This document shows, piece after piece, positions 1 to 5,435 of a stretch of 6,036 nt of DNA. The position numbers and the translations under genes are program-made. The DNA is from Gammaproteobacteria bacterium (lineage in GTDB: Bacteria > Pseudomonadota > Gammaproteobacteria > Tenderiales > Tenderiaceae): assembly GCA_027001525.1 (NCBI GenBank), contig JALTMR010000191.1, positions 1 through 6,036 on the forward strand, read 5' to 3'. Positions within the stretch are counted from its first letter, which is position 1; the number at the start of each line of letters is the position of its first letter. The notes beneath the pieces were generated by a model that saw only the letters and a list, made by a program, of their open reading frames with translations, did no database searches and was not told the DNA's origin.

Positions 1-603
1 CTTCAGCATGTTGCGTGGCGAGAGCTGGCGCGTGGGTGAGGTGAGGTATTTGCCATTGACCACCATGGAGGGCGTCGCCTGGACGCGGTAGCGCCCGATC
101 AGCTCTTTGGCACGACGAACTTTGGCGGCGACGGAAAAAGAGGTGAGGGCCTTCTCAAATCTCTTGCTATCAACCCCATTGGCTTCGACCACTTTGAGTA
201 CGGCGGCGTGGCTATTGAGTGGCTTTTTATCGACATGAATGGTGTTAAAAAAAGCCATGTGGACTTTGTCCAGCACACCAAGCGCCTCGGCTGCGTAATA
301 GGCCTGGGCGTAGACTTCCATGGTGGGATCAAATGCGCCGCCGCGAGAGCGAAAAATGGCCGGCATGTAGGTGAAGTCGACATCGTCAGCCAGCTTTTTC
401 TTCCAGCGCTCCAGTTGGGGTTCGAAGCGAAAGCAGTGCGAGCAGCCGTAGGAGAAGACCTCTACAACTTCGATCTTGTCGGCGCTGTTGGTGGGCTGGG
501 GCGGGATGATACGGGTGTAGTCCGCGCCTTCGGTGAAGCTGGCAGCCCAGGCGGTGTTAACGGATAGAAATAGAGAGAGGAGCGTAAGTTTAATAAGTTT
601 CAT
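1..603 (-). CDS. dsbA: Thiol:disulfide interchange protein DsbA (3' end cut by window edge)
   Basis: Periplasmic oxidase that introduces disulfide bonds into exported proteins and is re-oxidised by DsbB. The frame starts at ATG 603 and stays open for 201 codons to base 1. DsbA proteins of this type run to about 210-215 residues, so only the extreme C-terminus should be missing. Residues 1-20 form a Sec signal peptide (lysines at 2 and 5, a leucine-rich core, cleavage predicted after AWA). The redox centre is C54-S-H-C57, preceded by EVVEVFSYG. E. coli DsbA has CPHC, and the CSHC form is common in Pseudomonas-type DsbA. The cis-proline loop is T177-P178 in QATPSMVVNGKY. An AAAGGATC ribosome site lies about 7 bases before the ATG. 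It is divergent from the cyclic-nucleotide-binding gene. In Pseudomonas a cytochrome c gene lies between dsbA and engB, and that gene is absent here. The assignment is secure. Confidence 0.95.
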   Translation of the reverse strand, partial: MKLIKLTLLSLFLSVNTAWAASFTEGADYTRIIPPQPTNSADKIEVVEVFSYGCSHCFRFEPQLERWKKKLADDVDFTYMPAIFRSRGGAFDPTMEVYAQAYYAAEALGVLDKVHMAFFNTIHVDKKPLNSHAAVLKVVEANGVDSKRFEKALTSFSVAAKVRRAKELIGRYRVQATPSMVVNGKYLTSPTRQLSPRNMLK

Positions 604-686
604 AGATGATCCTTTGTTGCATTCCCTTACTGAGTGTCTGGAGTTGCAGTGTGACCGATGAATGGCTTTGCCATTGGCAGGCGGGG

Positions 687-715
687 ATTGTCTGTCACTT
701 TGCCTTGCGCGGCAA
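687..715 (-). promoter_or_regulatory. Candidate sigma70 promoter for dsbA
   Basis: On the minus strand TTGCCG (715-710) and GACAAT (692-687) are separated by 17 bases, each matching four of six consensus positions. The -35 lies inside the inverted repeat TTGCC-N6-GGCAA (700-715), which could be a regulator site. The position gives a leader of about 75 bases before dsbA. This is inference from motif matching only. Confidence 0.25.
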
Positions 716-757
716 GTCTGCGGCTGAGGTTGTTGCTATCATCCCTTTATCATTAAC

Positions 758-798
758 TGGTATGATCAAATCACTGTTTTTTCTTCTTTCATCAGGAG
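758..798 (+). promoter_or_regulatory. Extended -10 promoter and ribosome site of the cyclic-nucleotide-binding gene
   Basis: TGGTATGAT at 758-766 is a complete extended -10 element (TGnTATGAT, five of six hexamer matches). There is no good -35, as expected for this promoter class. Transcription would start near 772. The Shine-Dalgarno AGGAG at 794-798 lies 10 bases before ATG 809. It lies only 3 bases before the out-of-frame ATG 802, which supports 809 as the start. Confidence 0.45.
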
Positions 799-808
799 TA
801 TATGACAC

Positions 809-1300
809 ATGGCGGCGGCAAAAGGTTTCGACCTAAAAGCATTTATGAATCAGCAATATCTTTGTGAGTCACTGACGATTACAGAGGTCGAGACCTTACT
901 GGAATATACCGAACTGGAGACCTACGACCAGAACGAGGTTATTGCCAAAGCGGGTGAGGTGGGTGAGGCCCTCTATTTTGTTGTTAAAGGGCAGGCGGCA
1001 CTGGTGTTTGATGACCACGGCCGTGAGGTCGAAGTGGGCGTGATGAAAGAGGGTGAGCTGATGGGGGAGATGTCCTTCTTCGATCGCAAGCCTCGCATGT
1101 TGTGCATGAAGGCTACGGCGGATGACACCCGCCTGTTGAAATTGAGTCGCGCCATGTACAAGCGCCTGCGGGTTGAGCATCCCTTCATTGCTGTAAATTT
1201 GCTCGAACATGCGATCATCAGCCTCGATCATCTGGTTCGTCGGCTGAGTGCGGAGGAGGTCAGCCTCTCCCGCTACATCTATGGCCCCGGTAAACGTTAA
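809..1300 (+). CDS. Stand-alone cyclic nucleotide-binding domain protein (Crp/PKA-type CNB fold)
   Basis: A 163-residue cytoplasmic protein consisting mainly of one CNB domain, about residues 17-125. The beta-barrel is recognisable from the YFVVKGQAALVFD segment (56-68) and the phosphate-binding cassette GELMGEMSFFDRKPRM (82-97). The cassette keeps Glu87 and Arg96, which in the family contact the ribose and the cyclic phosphate. The small residue (Ala, Ser or Thr) that usually follows the Arg is Met97, followed by LCM, so ligand choice or binding may differ. The C-terminal 35 residues are predicted helical (LLEHAIISLDHLVRRLSAEE). There is no helix-turn-helix, so it is not a Crp/Fnr DNA-binding regulator. 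It may act by protein contact or as a ligand sensor; no partner is visible. It has its own promoter and terminator and so appears monocistronic. Domain call firm, function unknown. Confidence 0.9.
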   Translation: MAAAKGFDLKAFMNQQYLCESLTITEVETLLEYTELETYDQNEVIAKAGEVGEALYFVVKGQAALVFDDHGREVEVGVMKEGELMGEMSFFDRKPRMLCMKATADDTRLLKLSRAMYKRLRVEHPFIAVNLLEHAIISLDHLVRRLSAEEVSLSRYIYGPGKR

Positions 1301-1308
1301 TTTTGCTG

Positions 1309-1333
1309 TCCTCGGCACCGCCGGGGATTTTTT
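1309..1333 (+). terminator. Intrinsic terminator after the cyclic-nucleotide-binding gene
   Basis: Stem TCCTCGGC (1309-1316) pairs with GCCGGGGA (1320-1327), eight pairs including one G-U, with a three-base loop ACC. Six T residues follow (1328-1333). It begins 9 bases after the stop codon and ends 24 bases before the engB start, so it separates the two co-directional genes. Confidence 0.85.
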
Positions 1334-1357
1334 CTCTCCTCCTTCTAAGACCTGTTC

Positions 1358-1984
1358 ATGCGAAATCCTGCCTACCAACGTGCCCAATTCACCATTGGGG
1401 TTCACTCGCTTTCACAATTGCCACCCGATGCGGGCTATGAAGTCGCCTTTGCCGGACGCTCCAATGCGGGAAAATCCAGTGCAATCAATAAAATAACGGG
1501 GCAACGCTCACTGGCTCGTACCAGTAAAACACCGGGGCGTACGCAACAGATCAATTTTTTTCAGCTGGATGACGAGCGCTACATCGTTGATCTTCCCGGT
1601 TATGGTTATGCCAAGGTGTCGGTGAAGGTGAAACAGCATTGGCAGAAGACGCTGGGCGATTACCTGCGTCAGCGCCAGGCCCTGCGGGGTCTGGTCATGA
1701 TGATGGATATCCGCCACCCCTTTACCGAATTCGATGAGCAGATGCTCTCCTGGTGCCAGCATGAGGGGATGCGGACCCATATTCTTTTGACGAAGGCGGA
1801 TAAGTTGGGTCGAGGTGCTGCGGGAGGGGTATTGCAGAAGGTGCGCCATGCCCTTGCGCGGGATTATAGTGTCGATCGTGATGAGCCCTGGGCGACGGTT
1901 CAGCTCTTCTCGGCCTTGAAAGGTACGGGGGTCGATGAGGCTCGCCAGGTGCTTGATGAGTGGTTTGAGTTCCCCAGGTCATAA
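1358..1984 (+). CDS. engB: Ribosome biogenesis GTP-binding protein EngB/YsxC (YihA)
   Basis: Essential-type GTPase of the TrmE-Era-EngA-YihA-Septin group that assists late assembly of the 50S ribosomal subunit. The 208-residue length is normal. Motifs in order: G1 Walker [10 protein letters not shown] (33-41), with Asn/Ala in the family-typical positions; G2 Thr in KTPGRTQ (57-63); G3 DLPGYG (78-83), followed by YAKV, a family signature; G4 TKAD (145-148); G5 SALKG (185-189). The start at ATG 1358 gives the typical N-terminus (a short lead ending in F11, then [12 protein letters not shown]). There is no good Shine-Dalgarno: only TAAGA upstream, and the leader carries CCTCCTT (1338-1344), itself an anti-Shine-Dalgarno-like sequence. 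It lies downstream of a terminator with almost no room for its own promoter and converges on polA. The stop codon overlaps the A tract that is the U tract of a minus-strand terminator. Confidence 0.97.
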   Translation: MRNPAYQRAQFTIGVHSLSQLPPDAGYEVAFAGRSNAGKSSAINKITGQRSLARTSKTPGRTQQINFFQLDDERYIVDLPGYGYAKVSVKVKQHWQKTLGDYLRQRQALRGLVMMMDIRHPFTEFDEQMLSWCQHEGMRTHILLTKADKLGRGAAGGVLQKVRHALARDYSVDRDEPWATVQLFSALKGTGVDEARQVLDEWFEFPRS

Positions 1985-2016
1985 AAAAGCCCCGAACCAG
2001 TCGCATGGCCGGGGCT
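1983..2016 (-). terminator. Intrinsic terminator of the second candidate sRNA (minus strand)
   Basis: On the minus strand AGCCCCG (2016-2010) pairs with CGGGGCT (1994-1988), seven pairs. An inner three-pair extension (2008-2006 with 1999-1997) is possible, and a U run follows (1988-1983). The opposite strand has no T run after the hairpin, so it points leftward, against engB. It is far from polA and has another terminator before it, so it implies a separate minus-strand transcript. The U tract overlaps the engB stop codon. Confidence 0.75.
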
Positions 2017-2021
2017 GATGC

Positions 2022-2059
2022 GGCCCACTCCTCAGGGCGAGGTCTGTGGGCCATTTTCT
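2022..2059 (+). terminator. Possible weak plus-strand terminator for engB
   Basis: The hairpin 2022-2028/2046-2052, with inner stem 2030-2033/2039-2042, is followed on the plus strand by ATTTTCT. It could stop engB transcripts about 70 bases after the stop codon. The T run is short and the same hairpin is part of the minus-strand sRNA candidate, so dual use is possible but uncertain. Confidence 0.35.
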
Positions 2060-2092
2060 GGAGGAAATGATCTCGTGAGAATCATCACCCCT

Positions 2093-2119
2093 ATTGACAG
2101 GGCCCCCGGAAGAAAGTTC
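2093..2119 (-). promoter_or_regulatory. SigmaE/AlgU-type promoter of candidate sRNA no. 2
   Basis: On the minus strand GAACTT (2119-2114), 16 bases, then TCAAT (2097-2093). The extracytoplasmic stress sigma (RpoE/AlgU) consensus is roughly GAACTT-N16/17-TCnAA, so the -35 is perfect and the -10 differs in the last base. The first ten bases, TTGAACTTTC, are identical to the promoter of the first sRNA candidate. The predicted start is near 2088, just before the first hairpin. Confidence 0.55.
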
Positions 2120-2306
2120 AATGCGGATAACGAATGGAAACATTTGGCTGCGCCGCTATCCGGGTGTTGGTCAAGTCACTGAACTCTAGCCAGGGTGACC
2201 GGGCAGAGTGGGTCCGCTGATTGACCGTCATGTTAATCGGCATGGGAGGGCCGGGTGTCAGGTGTTGGACCTGACCGTTGTAAACTTCAAAGCCAGCCAA
2301 GAGGGT
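2120..2306. other. 187-base spacer between the two sRNA units
   Basis: No credible gene or promoter is seen on either strand. The one structured element is a perfect seven-base inverted repeat, GTCAGGT-gttgg-ACCTGAC (2257-2275), without a T tract on either side. The heptamer TGACCGT occurs at 2222-2228 and again at 2272-2278. Open frames crossing this stretch have no recognisable protein features. Confidence 0.5.
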
Positions 2307-2348
2307 AAAAAAAAGCCCCGGCCGGTTTTTGGAGGGAGGCCGGGGCTT
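2307..2348 (-). terminator. Strong intrinsic terminator of sRNA no. 1 and polA (minus strand)
   Basis: On the minus strand AAGCCCCGGCC (2348-2338) pairs perfectly with GGCCGGGGCTT (2323-2313), eleven pairs with a 14-base loop. A run of eight T residues ends at 2307. It lies about 165 bases beyond the polA stop codon and would also end polA readthrough. The 5' arm shares AGCCCCGGCC with the terminator at 1983-2016. Confidence 0.9.
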
Positions 2349-2432
2349 AAACAATGTCCCGGCATGGGGCTGCCGGGCAGAGGGGTCCCGCTCAGGGAGG
2401 GGGAGCGGGTGAGCGCATTGGGGCGCGCTCAC
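2307..2432 (-). ncRNA. Candidate sigmaE-dependent sRNA no. 1 in the Spot 42/ErsA position
   Basis: Predicted RNA of about 126 nt in the polA direction, start near 2432, end at 2307. It would consist of four consecutive hairpins: GTGAGCGC/GCGCTCAC (2432-2425 with 2416-2409, loop GCCCCAAT); CCCGCTC/GAGCGGG (2409-2403 with 2393-2387, loop CCCCTCCCT); CCCGGCA/TGCCGGG (2377-2371 with 2364-2358, loop GCCCCA); and the terminator (2348-2313), whose loop contains TCCCTCC. All four loops are C-rich and could pair with Shine-Dalgarno sequences. CATTGTTT before the terminator and the eight-U tail resemble Hfq-binding features. ErsA of Pseudomonas, a sigma22-dependent sRNA of similar size, occupies the same polA-engB slot in the same orientation. 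The RNA could also be released from the polA 3' UTR. Sequence homology to ErsA is untested. Confidence 0.65.
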
Positions 2433-2436
2433 TTGA

Positions 2437-2463
2437 ATAGATCGGCACCTATTGGGAAAGTTC
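2437..2463 (-). promoter_or_regulatory. SigmaE/AlgU-type promoter of candidate sRNA no. 1
   Basis: On the minus strand GAACTT (2463-2458), 16 bases, then TCTAT (2441-2437). This fits the RpoE/AlgU pattern GAACTT-N16-TCnnA, with a perfect -35 and a -10 that keeps TCT. The start would fall at about 2433-2431, the base of the first hairpin. A sigma70 reading (TTGAAC, 18 bases, TCTATT) is also possible but weaker. Confidence 0.5.
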
Positions 2464-2514
2464 AAGGGCTATTTTGAAATTAATTATTCGAAAGGCCTTC
2501 CCACTGGCGGCGGG

Positions 2515-5229
2515 CTAGTGTGCTTCGTCCCAGTTTGTCCCAATTCCGCTGTCTACGACCAACGGTATAGCCAGTTCGGCTGCCTGGGTCATCCAGTGGG
2601 TGATCTGCTCGCGGCACTCTTCCAGGCACGTTTCGTTAATCTCAAAAACCAACTCATCGTGAACTTGCATGACCATTCTGGCATCGATGTCACTGCGGCG
2701 TAGCCAGGCATCGGTTGAAATCATGGCGCGTTTGATAATATCGGCGGCGGTGCCCTGCATGGGGGCGTTGATGGCGGCCCGTTCCGCATACTGGCGACGC
2801 TGGGCATTACGAGCGTTGATTTCCGGCAGGTAGAGGCGACGGCCGAACAGGGTCTCCACGTAGCCCCGGTCGTGGGCTTCGGCGCGCATTTTATCCATGA
2901 ATGTCTTCACCCCGGGGTAACGCTCAAAGTAGAGGTTGACGTACTCTTGAGCTGCTTCGCGAGTGGTATTCAACTGCTTGGCCAGGCCGAAGGCGGACAT
3001 GCCGTAGATCAGGCCGAAGTTGATTGCCTTGGCGCTGCGGCGCTGGTTGGGTTCGACCTGGTCGATGGCAATACCGAAAATCTCGGCAGCGGTGGCGGTG
3101 TGGATGTCACGCCCCTCCCTGAATGCGCTCAGCAACCCCTCGTCGCCAGAGAGGTGGGCCATGATGCGCAGCTCGATCTGTGAGTAGTCGGCAGCCAGAA
3201 TCTGGTAGCCCTTTGGCGCGATAAAAGCCTGGCGGATCTGTCGTCCCTCTTCACTGCGAACGGGGATGTTTTGCAGATTGGGGTCGGAAGATGAGAGGCG
3301 TCCGGTGGCGGTTACGGCCTGGTGGTATGAGGTGTGGACGCGGCCGGTGGTTGGGTTGATCTGCGTCGGCAGCTTGTCGGTGTAGGTGGATTTGAGCTTG
3401 CTGAGCGAGCGATACTCCAAAATCAGTTTGGGCAGGGAGTAGTCCAGAGCCAGTTCTTGTAGTACCGATTCAGCAGTGGAGGGTTGGCCTTTGGGGGTCT
3501 TTTTCACCACGGGCAGTCCCTGCTTTTCGAATAGCAGCACCTGGATTTGTTTGGGTGAATTGAGGTTGAACTCCTCCCCCGCCTCTGCAAAAGCGTTTTG
3601 CTCGATCTCCTGCATCCGGGCAGCCAGCGCTTCGCTCTGTTGGTGCAGCATCTCTCGGTCCACCAGTACGCCTGCGCGCTCAATGCGGGACAATACAGGG
3701 ATAAGCGGGCACTCAAGTTCGGTAAATACCCGGGCCAGCGCTTCAACCTTTTCAAGTTGGGGCCACAGTGTCTGGTGAAGGCGCAGGGTGATATCGGCGT
3801 CTTCGGCGGCGTAGGGGGCGGCCTTGTCGATGTTGATCTGATTGAAGGTAATTTGCTTTGCCCCCTTGCCTGCGATCTCTTCAAAGTGGGTGGTCTCTTC
3901 GTTGAGGTAGGTCAGGGCGAGGGAATCCATGTCGTGGCGCGATGTGGTGCTATTGAGCACGTAGGATTCCAGCATGGTGTCGTAGGCAATGCCTCGCAAG
4001 GCAATGCCGTAGTTGGCCAGTACGCTCATGTCGTATTTCAGGTTCTGGCCGATCTTGCGTGGCCTGACGTCTTCCAGCAGGGGTTTGAGTTTGTCGAGCA
4101 CGCTGGCGCGATCGAGCTGCGCTGGTGCACCTTCATAGTCGTGCGCCAGTGGGACGTAGGCGGCCTCCCCGGCAGAGACGGCAAGCGAGACGCCTACAAT
4201 CTCAGCCGTCATGTAGTCCAGGCTGGTGGTTTCTGTATCGAAAGCAAAAAGCTCGGCCTGGCTCAACCGGTCGATCCATTTGTTCAATGCCTCTTCGGTG
4301 AAGATGGTTTGATAGTCCGTTTTTTTGGGGCTGGGAGATGGGGTTGTATTTGTGCTGTGGTTGTCGGCACTTGAAAGCTGGGCCAGCCAGGTCTTGAATT
4401 CAAATTCCTTGAACAGGTCGCGTAGGGCGGCATTGTCCGGCTGACTTAAGCTCAAATCCTGAGGCCCCAGCGCCAGCTCGACATCACGCTTGATGGTGGC
4501 TAGCTGGTAGGAGAGAGGCAAGAACGCTTTGCTGGCCTGAAGATTTTCGCCTATTTTGCCTTTTACTTTGTCTGCGTTGGCCAGTACCTCGCGAAAGGAG
4601 CCGAACTCCTTGAGCCACTTTACCGCTGTTTTGGGGCCGCATTTGGGGACGCCGGGAATGTTGTCCGAGCTGTCACCCATCAGGGCTAGGTAGTCGATGA
4701 TCTGCTCGGGGGGGACACCGAATTTCTCCTCCACCGTGGCGGGGGTCAGCAAGGTGTCGGTCATGGTGTTGATGAGGCTGACGTGCTCGTTGACCAGTTG
4801 GGCCATGTCTTTGTCTCCGGTGGAGACGAGCGTGTCGATCTGTTGCTCACCGGCCTGTGTGCAGAGTGTTCCGATAACGTCATCGGCCTCGACACCATCG
4901 ACCACCAGAAGCGGGATACCCATGGCGCGAATGATGGCGTGAATCGGTTCTATCTGACTGCGCAGTTCCTCCGGCATTGGGGGGCGATTGGCTTTGTAGT
5001 CGGGGTAGAGGTCGTTGCGAAAGGTTTTCCCCTTTGCATCGAAGACGACCGCCATACGCTCCGGCTGATAGTCGTTTACCAGCTTGCGAATCATGTTGAT
5101 TACGCCATAGATTGCATTCGTTGGCTCCCCCTTCGAGTTGCTGAGCTGACGAATGGCGTGGAAGGCTCGAAACAGGTAGGAGGAGCCATCAACGAGAACA
5201 AGAGGCTTTGAGGTCTTCTGGGTGGGCAT
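2515..5229 (-). CDS. polA: DNA polymerase I
   Basis: Repair and Okazaki-fragment polymerase with all three activities; 904 residues against 928 in E. coli. The 5' nuclease domain spans about 1-285, with metal-binding acids D14, D64, E114, D116, D117, D139, D141, D186 and D189, and a helix-hairpin-helix near GVPKCGPKTA. A Ser/Thr/Pro-rich linker follows at about 286-303. The 3'-5' proofreading domain (about 305-500) keeps D331 and E333 (FDTETT), D400 (NLKYD) and Y473/D477 (YAAEDAD), so proofreading should be active. The polymerase domain (about 510-904) has motif A DYSQIELR with D681 and E686, the O helix with R730, K734, F738 and Y742, and motif C VHDE with D858. Start at ATG 5229 gives the normal N-terminus. 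No strong Shine-Dalgarno is seen. A weak promoter (TTGACT at 5263-5258) would leave almost no leader. polA converges on engB and is divergent from the DUF2782 region. Confidence 0.99.
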   Translation of the reverse strand: MPTQKTSKPLVLVDGSSYLFRAFHAIRQLSNSKGEPTNAIYGVINMIRKLVNDYQPERMAVVFDAKGKTFRNDLYPDYKANRPPMPEELRSQIEPIHAIIRAMGIPLLVVDGVEADDVIGTLCTQAGEQQIDTLVSTGDKDMAQLVNEHVSLINTMTDTLLTPATVEEKFGVPPEQIIDYLALMGDSSDNIPGVPKCGPKTAVKWLKEFGSFREVLANADKVKGKIGENLQASKAFLPLSYQLATIKRDVELALGPQDLSLSQPDNAALRDLFKEFEFKTWLAQLSSADNHSTNTTPSPSPKKTDYQTIFTEEALNKWIDRLSQAELFAFDTETTSLDYMTAEIVGVSLAVSAGEAAYVPLAHDYEGAPAQLDRASVLDKLKPLLEDVRPRKIGQNLKYDMSVLANYGIALRGIAYDTMLESYVLNSTTSRHDMDSLALTYLNEETTHFEEIAGKGAKQITFNQINIDKAAPYAAEDADITLRLHQTLWPQLEKVEALARVFTELECPLIPVLSRIERAGVLVDREMLHQQSEALAARMQEIEQNAFAEAGEEFNLNSPKQIQVLLFEKQGLPVVKKTPKGQPSTAESVLQELALDYSLPKLILEYRSLSKLKSTYTDKLPTQINPTTGRVHTSYHQAVTATGRLSSSDPNLQNIPVRSEEGRQIRQAFIAPKGYQILAADYSQIELRIMAHLSGDEGLLSAFREGRDIHTATAAEIFGIAIDQVEPNQRRSAKAINFGLIYGMSAFGLAKQLNTTREAAQEYVNLYFERYPGVKTFMDKMRAEAHDRGYVETLFGRRLYLPEINARNAQRRQYAERAAINAPMQGTAADIIKRAMISTDAWLRRSDIDARMVMQVHDELVFEINETCLEECREQITHWMTQAAELAIPLVVDSGIGTNWDEAH

Positions 5230-5341
5230 AAGCTTATGTAAAACCGTCGCTTTTTGGAGTCAAAAAAATAGCTGATCATTATGCAATACTTTGATGCGGC
5301 AGTGCTGAATTAATGGGGATACACTCGAAAGAGCTGGCGAT

Positions 5342-5418
5342 ATGAATTCGCCTAATGAAGCGGTTGATGCTATCTTTAGCCTCTATGAAGAACATGGATT
5401 TAAACGCTTTGGTGAGGG
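5342..5418 (+). pseudogene. Possible N-terminal remnant of a PhnZ/inositol-oxygenase-like HD-domain gene
   Basis: ATG 5342, preceded by GAAAGAG at about 8 bases, opens a frame whose first 26 residues include AVDAIFSLYEEHGFKRFGEG. This resembles the N-terminal segment of HD-domain oxygenases and hydrolases associated with phosphonate breakdown (PhnZ/TIGR03276 type), which usually continue GE-x-V-S/T-Q-L-E-H. Here the similarity stops at about 5418. The frame runs on to 5533 only as an out-of-frame reading of the DUF2782 gene. My reading is a gene truncated by deletion against the DUF2782 gene. It could also be a short leader peptide or chance. The family comparison is from memory. Confidence 0.35.
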
Positions 5419-5435
5419 ATTGCGAAGGTTCGTGG

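Larger units (their letters stand above)
1983..2088 (-). ncRNA. Candidate sigmaE-dependent sRNA no. 2 with exposed CCUCC
   Basis: Predicted RNA of about 106 nt, start near 2088-2086, end at 1983. Elements from 5' to 3': a bulged hairpin (2085-2081 and 2079-2078 pairing with 2073-2067); a pyrimidine segment UUUCCUCC (2067-2060) matching the 16S rRNA anti-Shine-Dalgarno, followed by AGAAAA; a two-tier hairpin with outer stem GGCCCAC/GTGGGCC (2052-2046 with 2028-2022) and inner stem CCTC/GAGG (2042-2039 with 2033-2030); then the terminator hairpin with U tract. A sigmaE-like promoter sits at the expected distance upstream. The layout (structured 5' end, accessible seed, U-tailed terminator) is that of an Hfq-dependent sRNA. 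The interval is the Spot 42/ErsA slot, but I see no sequence match to Spot 42. It could instead be a protein-binding decoy RNA. The call rests on structure and context only. Confidence 0.6.

Noticed and set aside
802..867. Alternative ATG 802 frame overlapping the start of the cyclic-nucleotide-binding gene
   Set aside because: It is only 21 codons, in a different frame, and only 3 bases from the Shine-Dalgarno, which fits ATG 809 far better.
2075..2182. Small 35-residue frame from GTG 2075 with a GGAGG 10 bases upstream on the plus strand
   Set aside because: The GGAGG is the complement of the CCUCC seed of the minus-strand sRNA candidate, the start lies inside its first hairpin, and the product resembles nothing known.
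1983..2432. Direct identification of either RNA as Spot 42
   Set aside because: The location agrees, but neither terminator nor body resembles the E. coli Spot 42 sequence as I remember it. Only positional equivalence is claimed.
2118..2465. Minus-strand open frame of 115 codons in the polA-engB interval
   Set aside because: It starts with TTG inside the sRNA promoter, runs through a strong terminator and has a Pro/Arg-rich composition without recognisable domains.
2501..2513. 13-base sequence CCACTGGCGGCGG present here and again at 5757-5769
   Set aside because: A single 13-base match is not surprising in 6 kb and the flanks do not match, so it is not called a repeat element.
3598..4374. 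Plus-strand open frame of 258 codons opposite polA
   Set aside because: It lies wholly inside the antisense of polA, whose coding frame and catalytic motifs are complete. No ribosome site or domain is recognisable. The other plus-strand frames opposite polA were rejected for the same reason.
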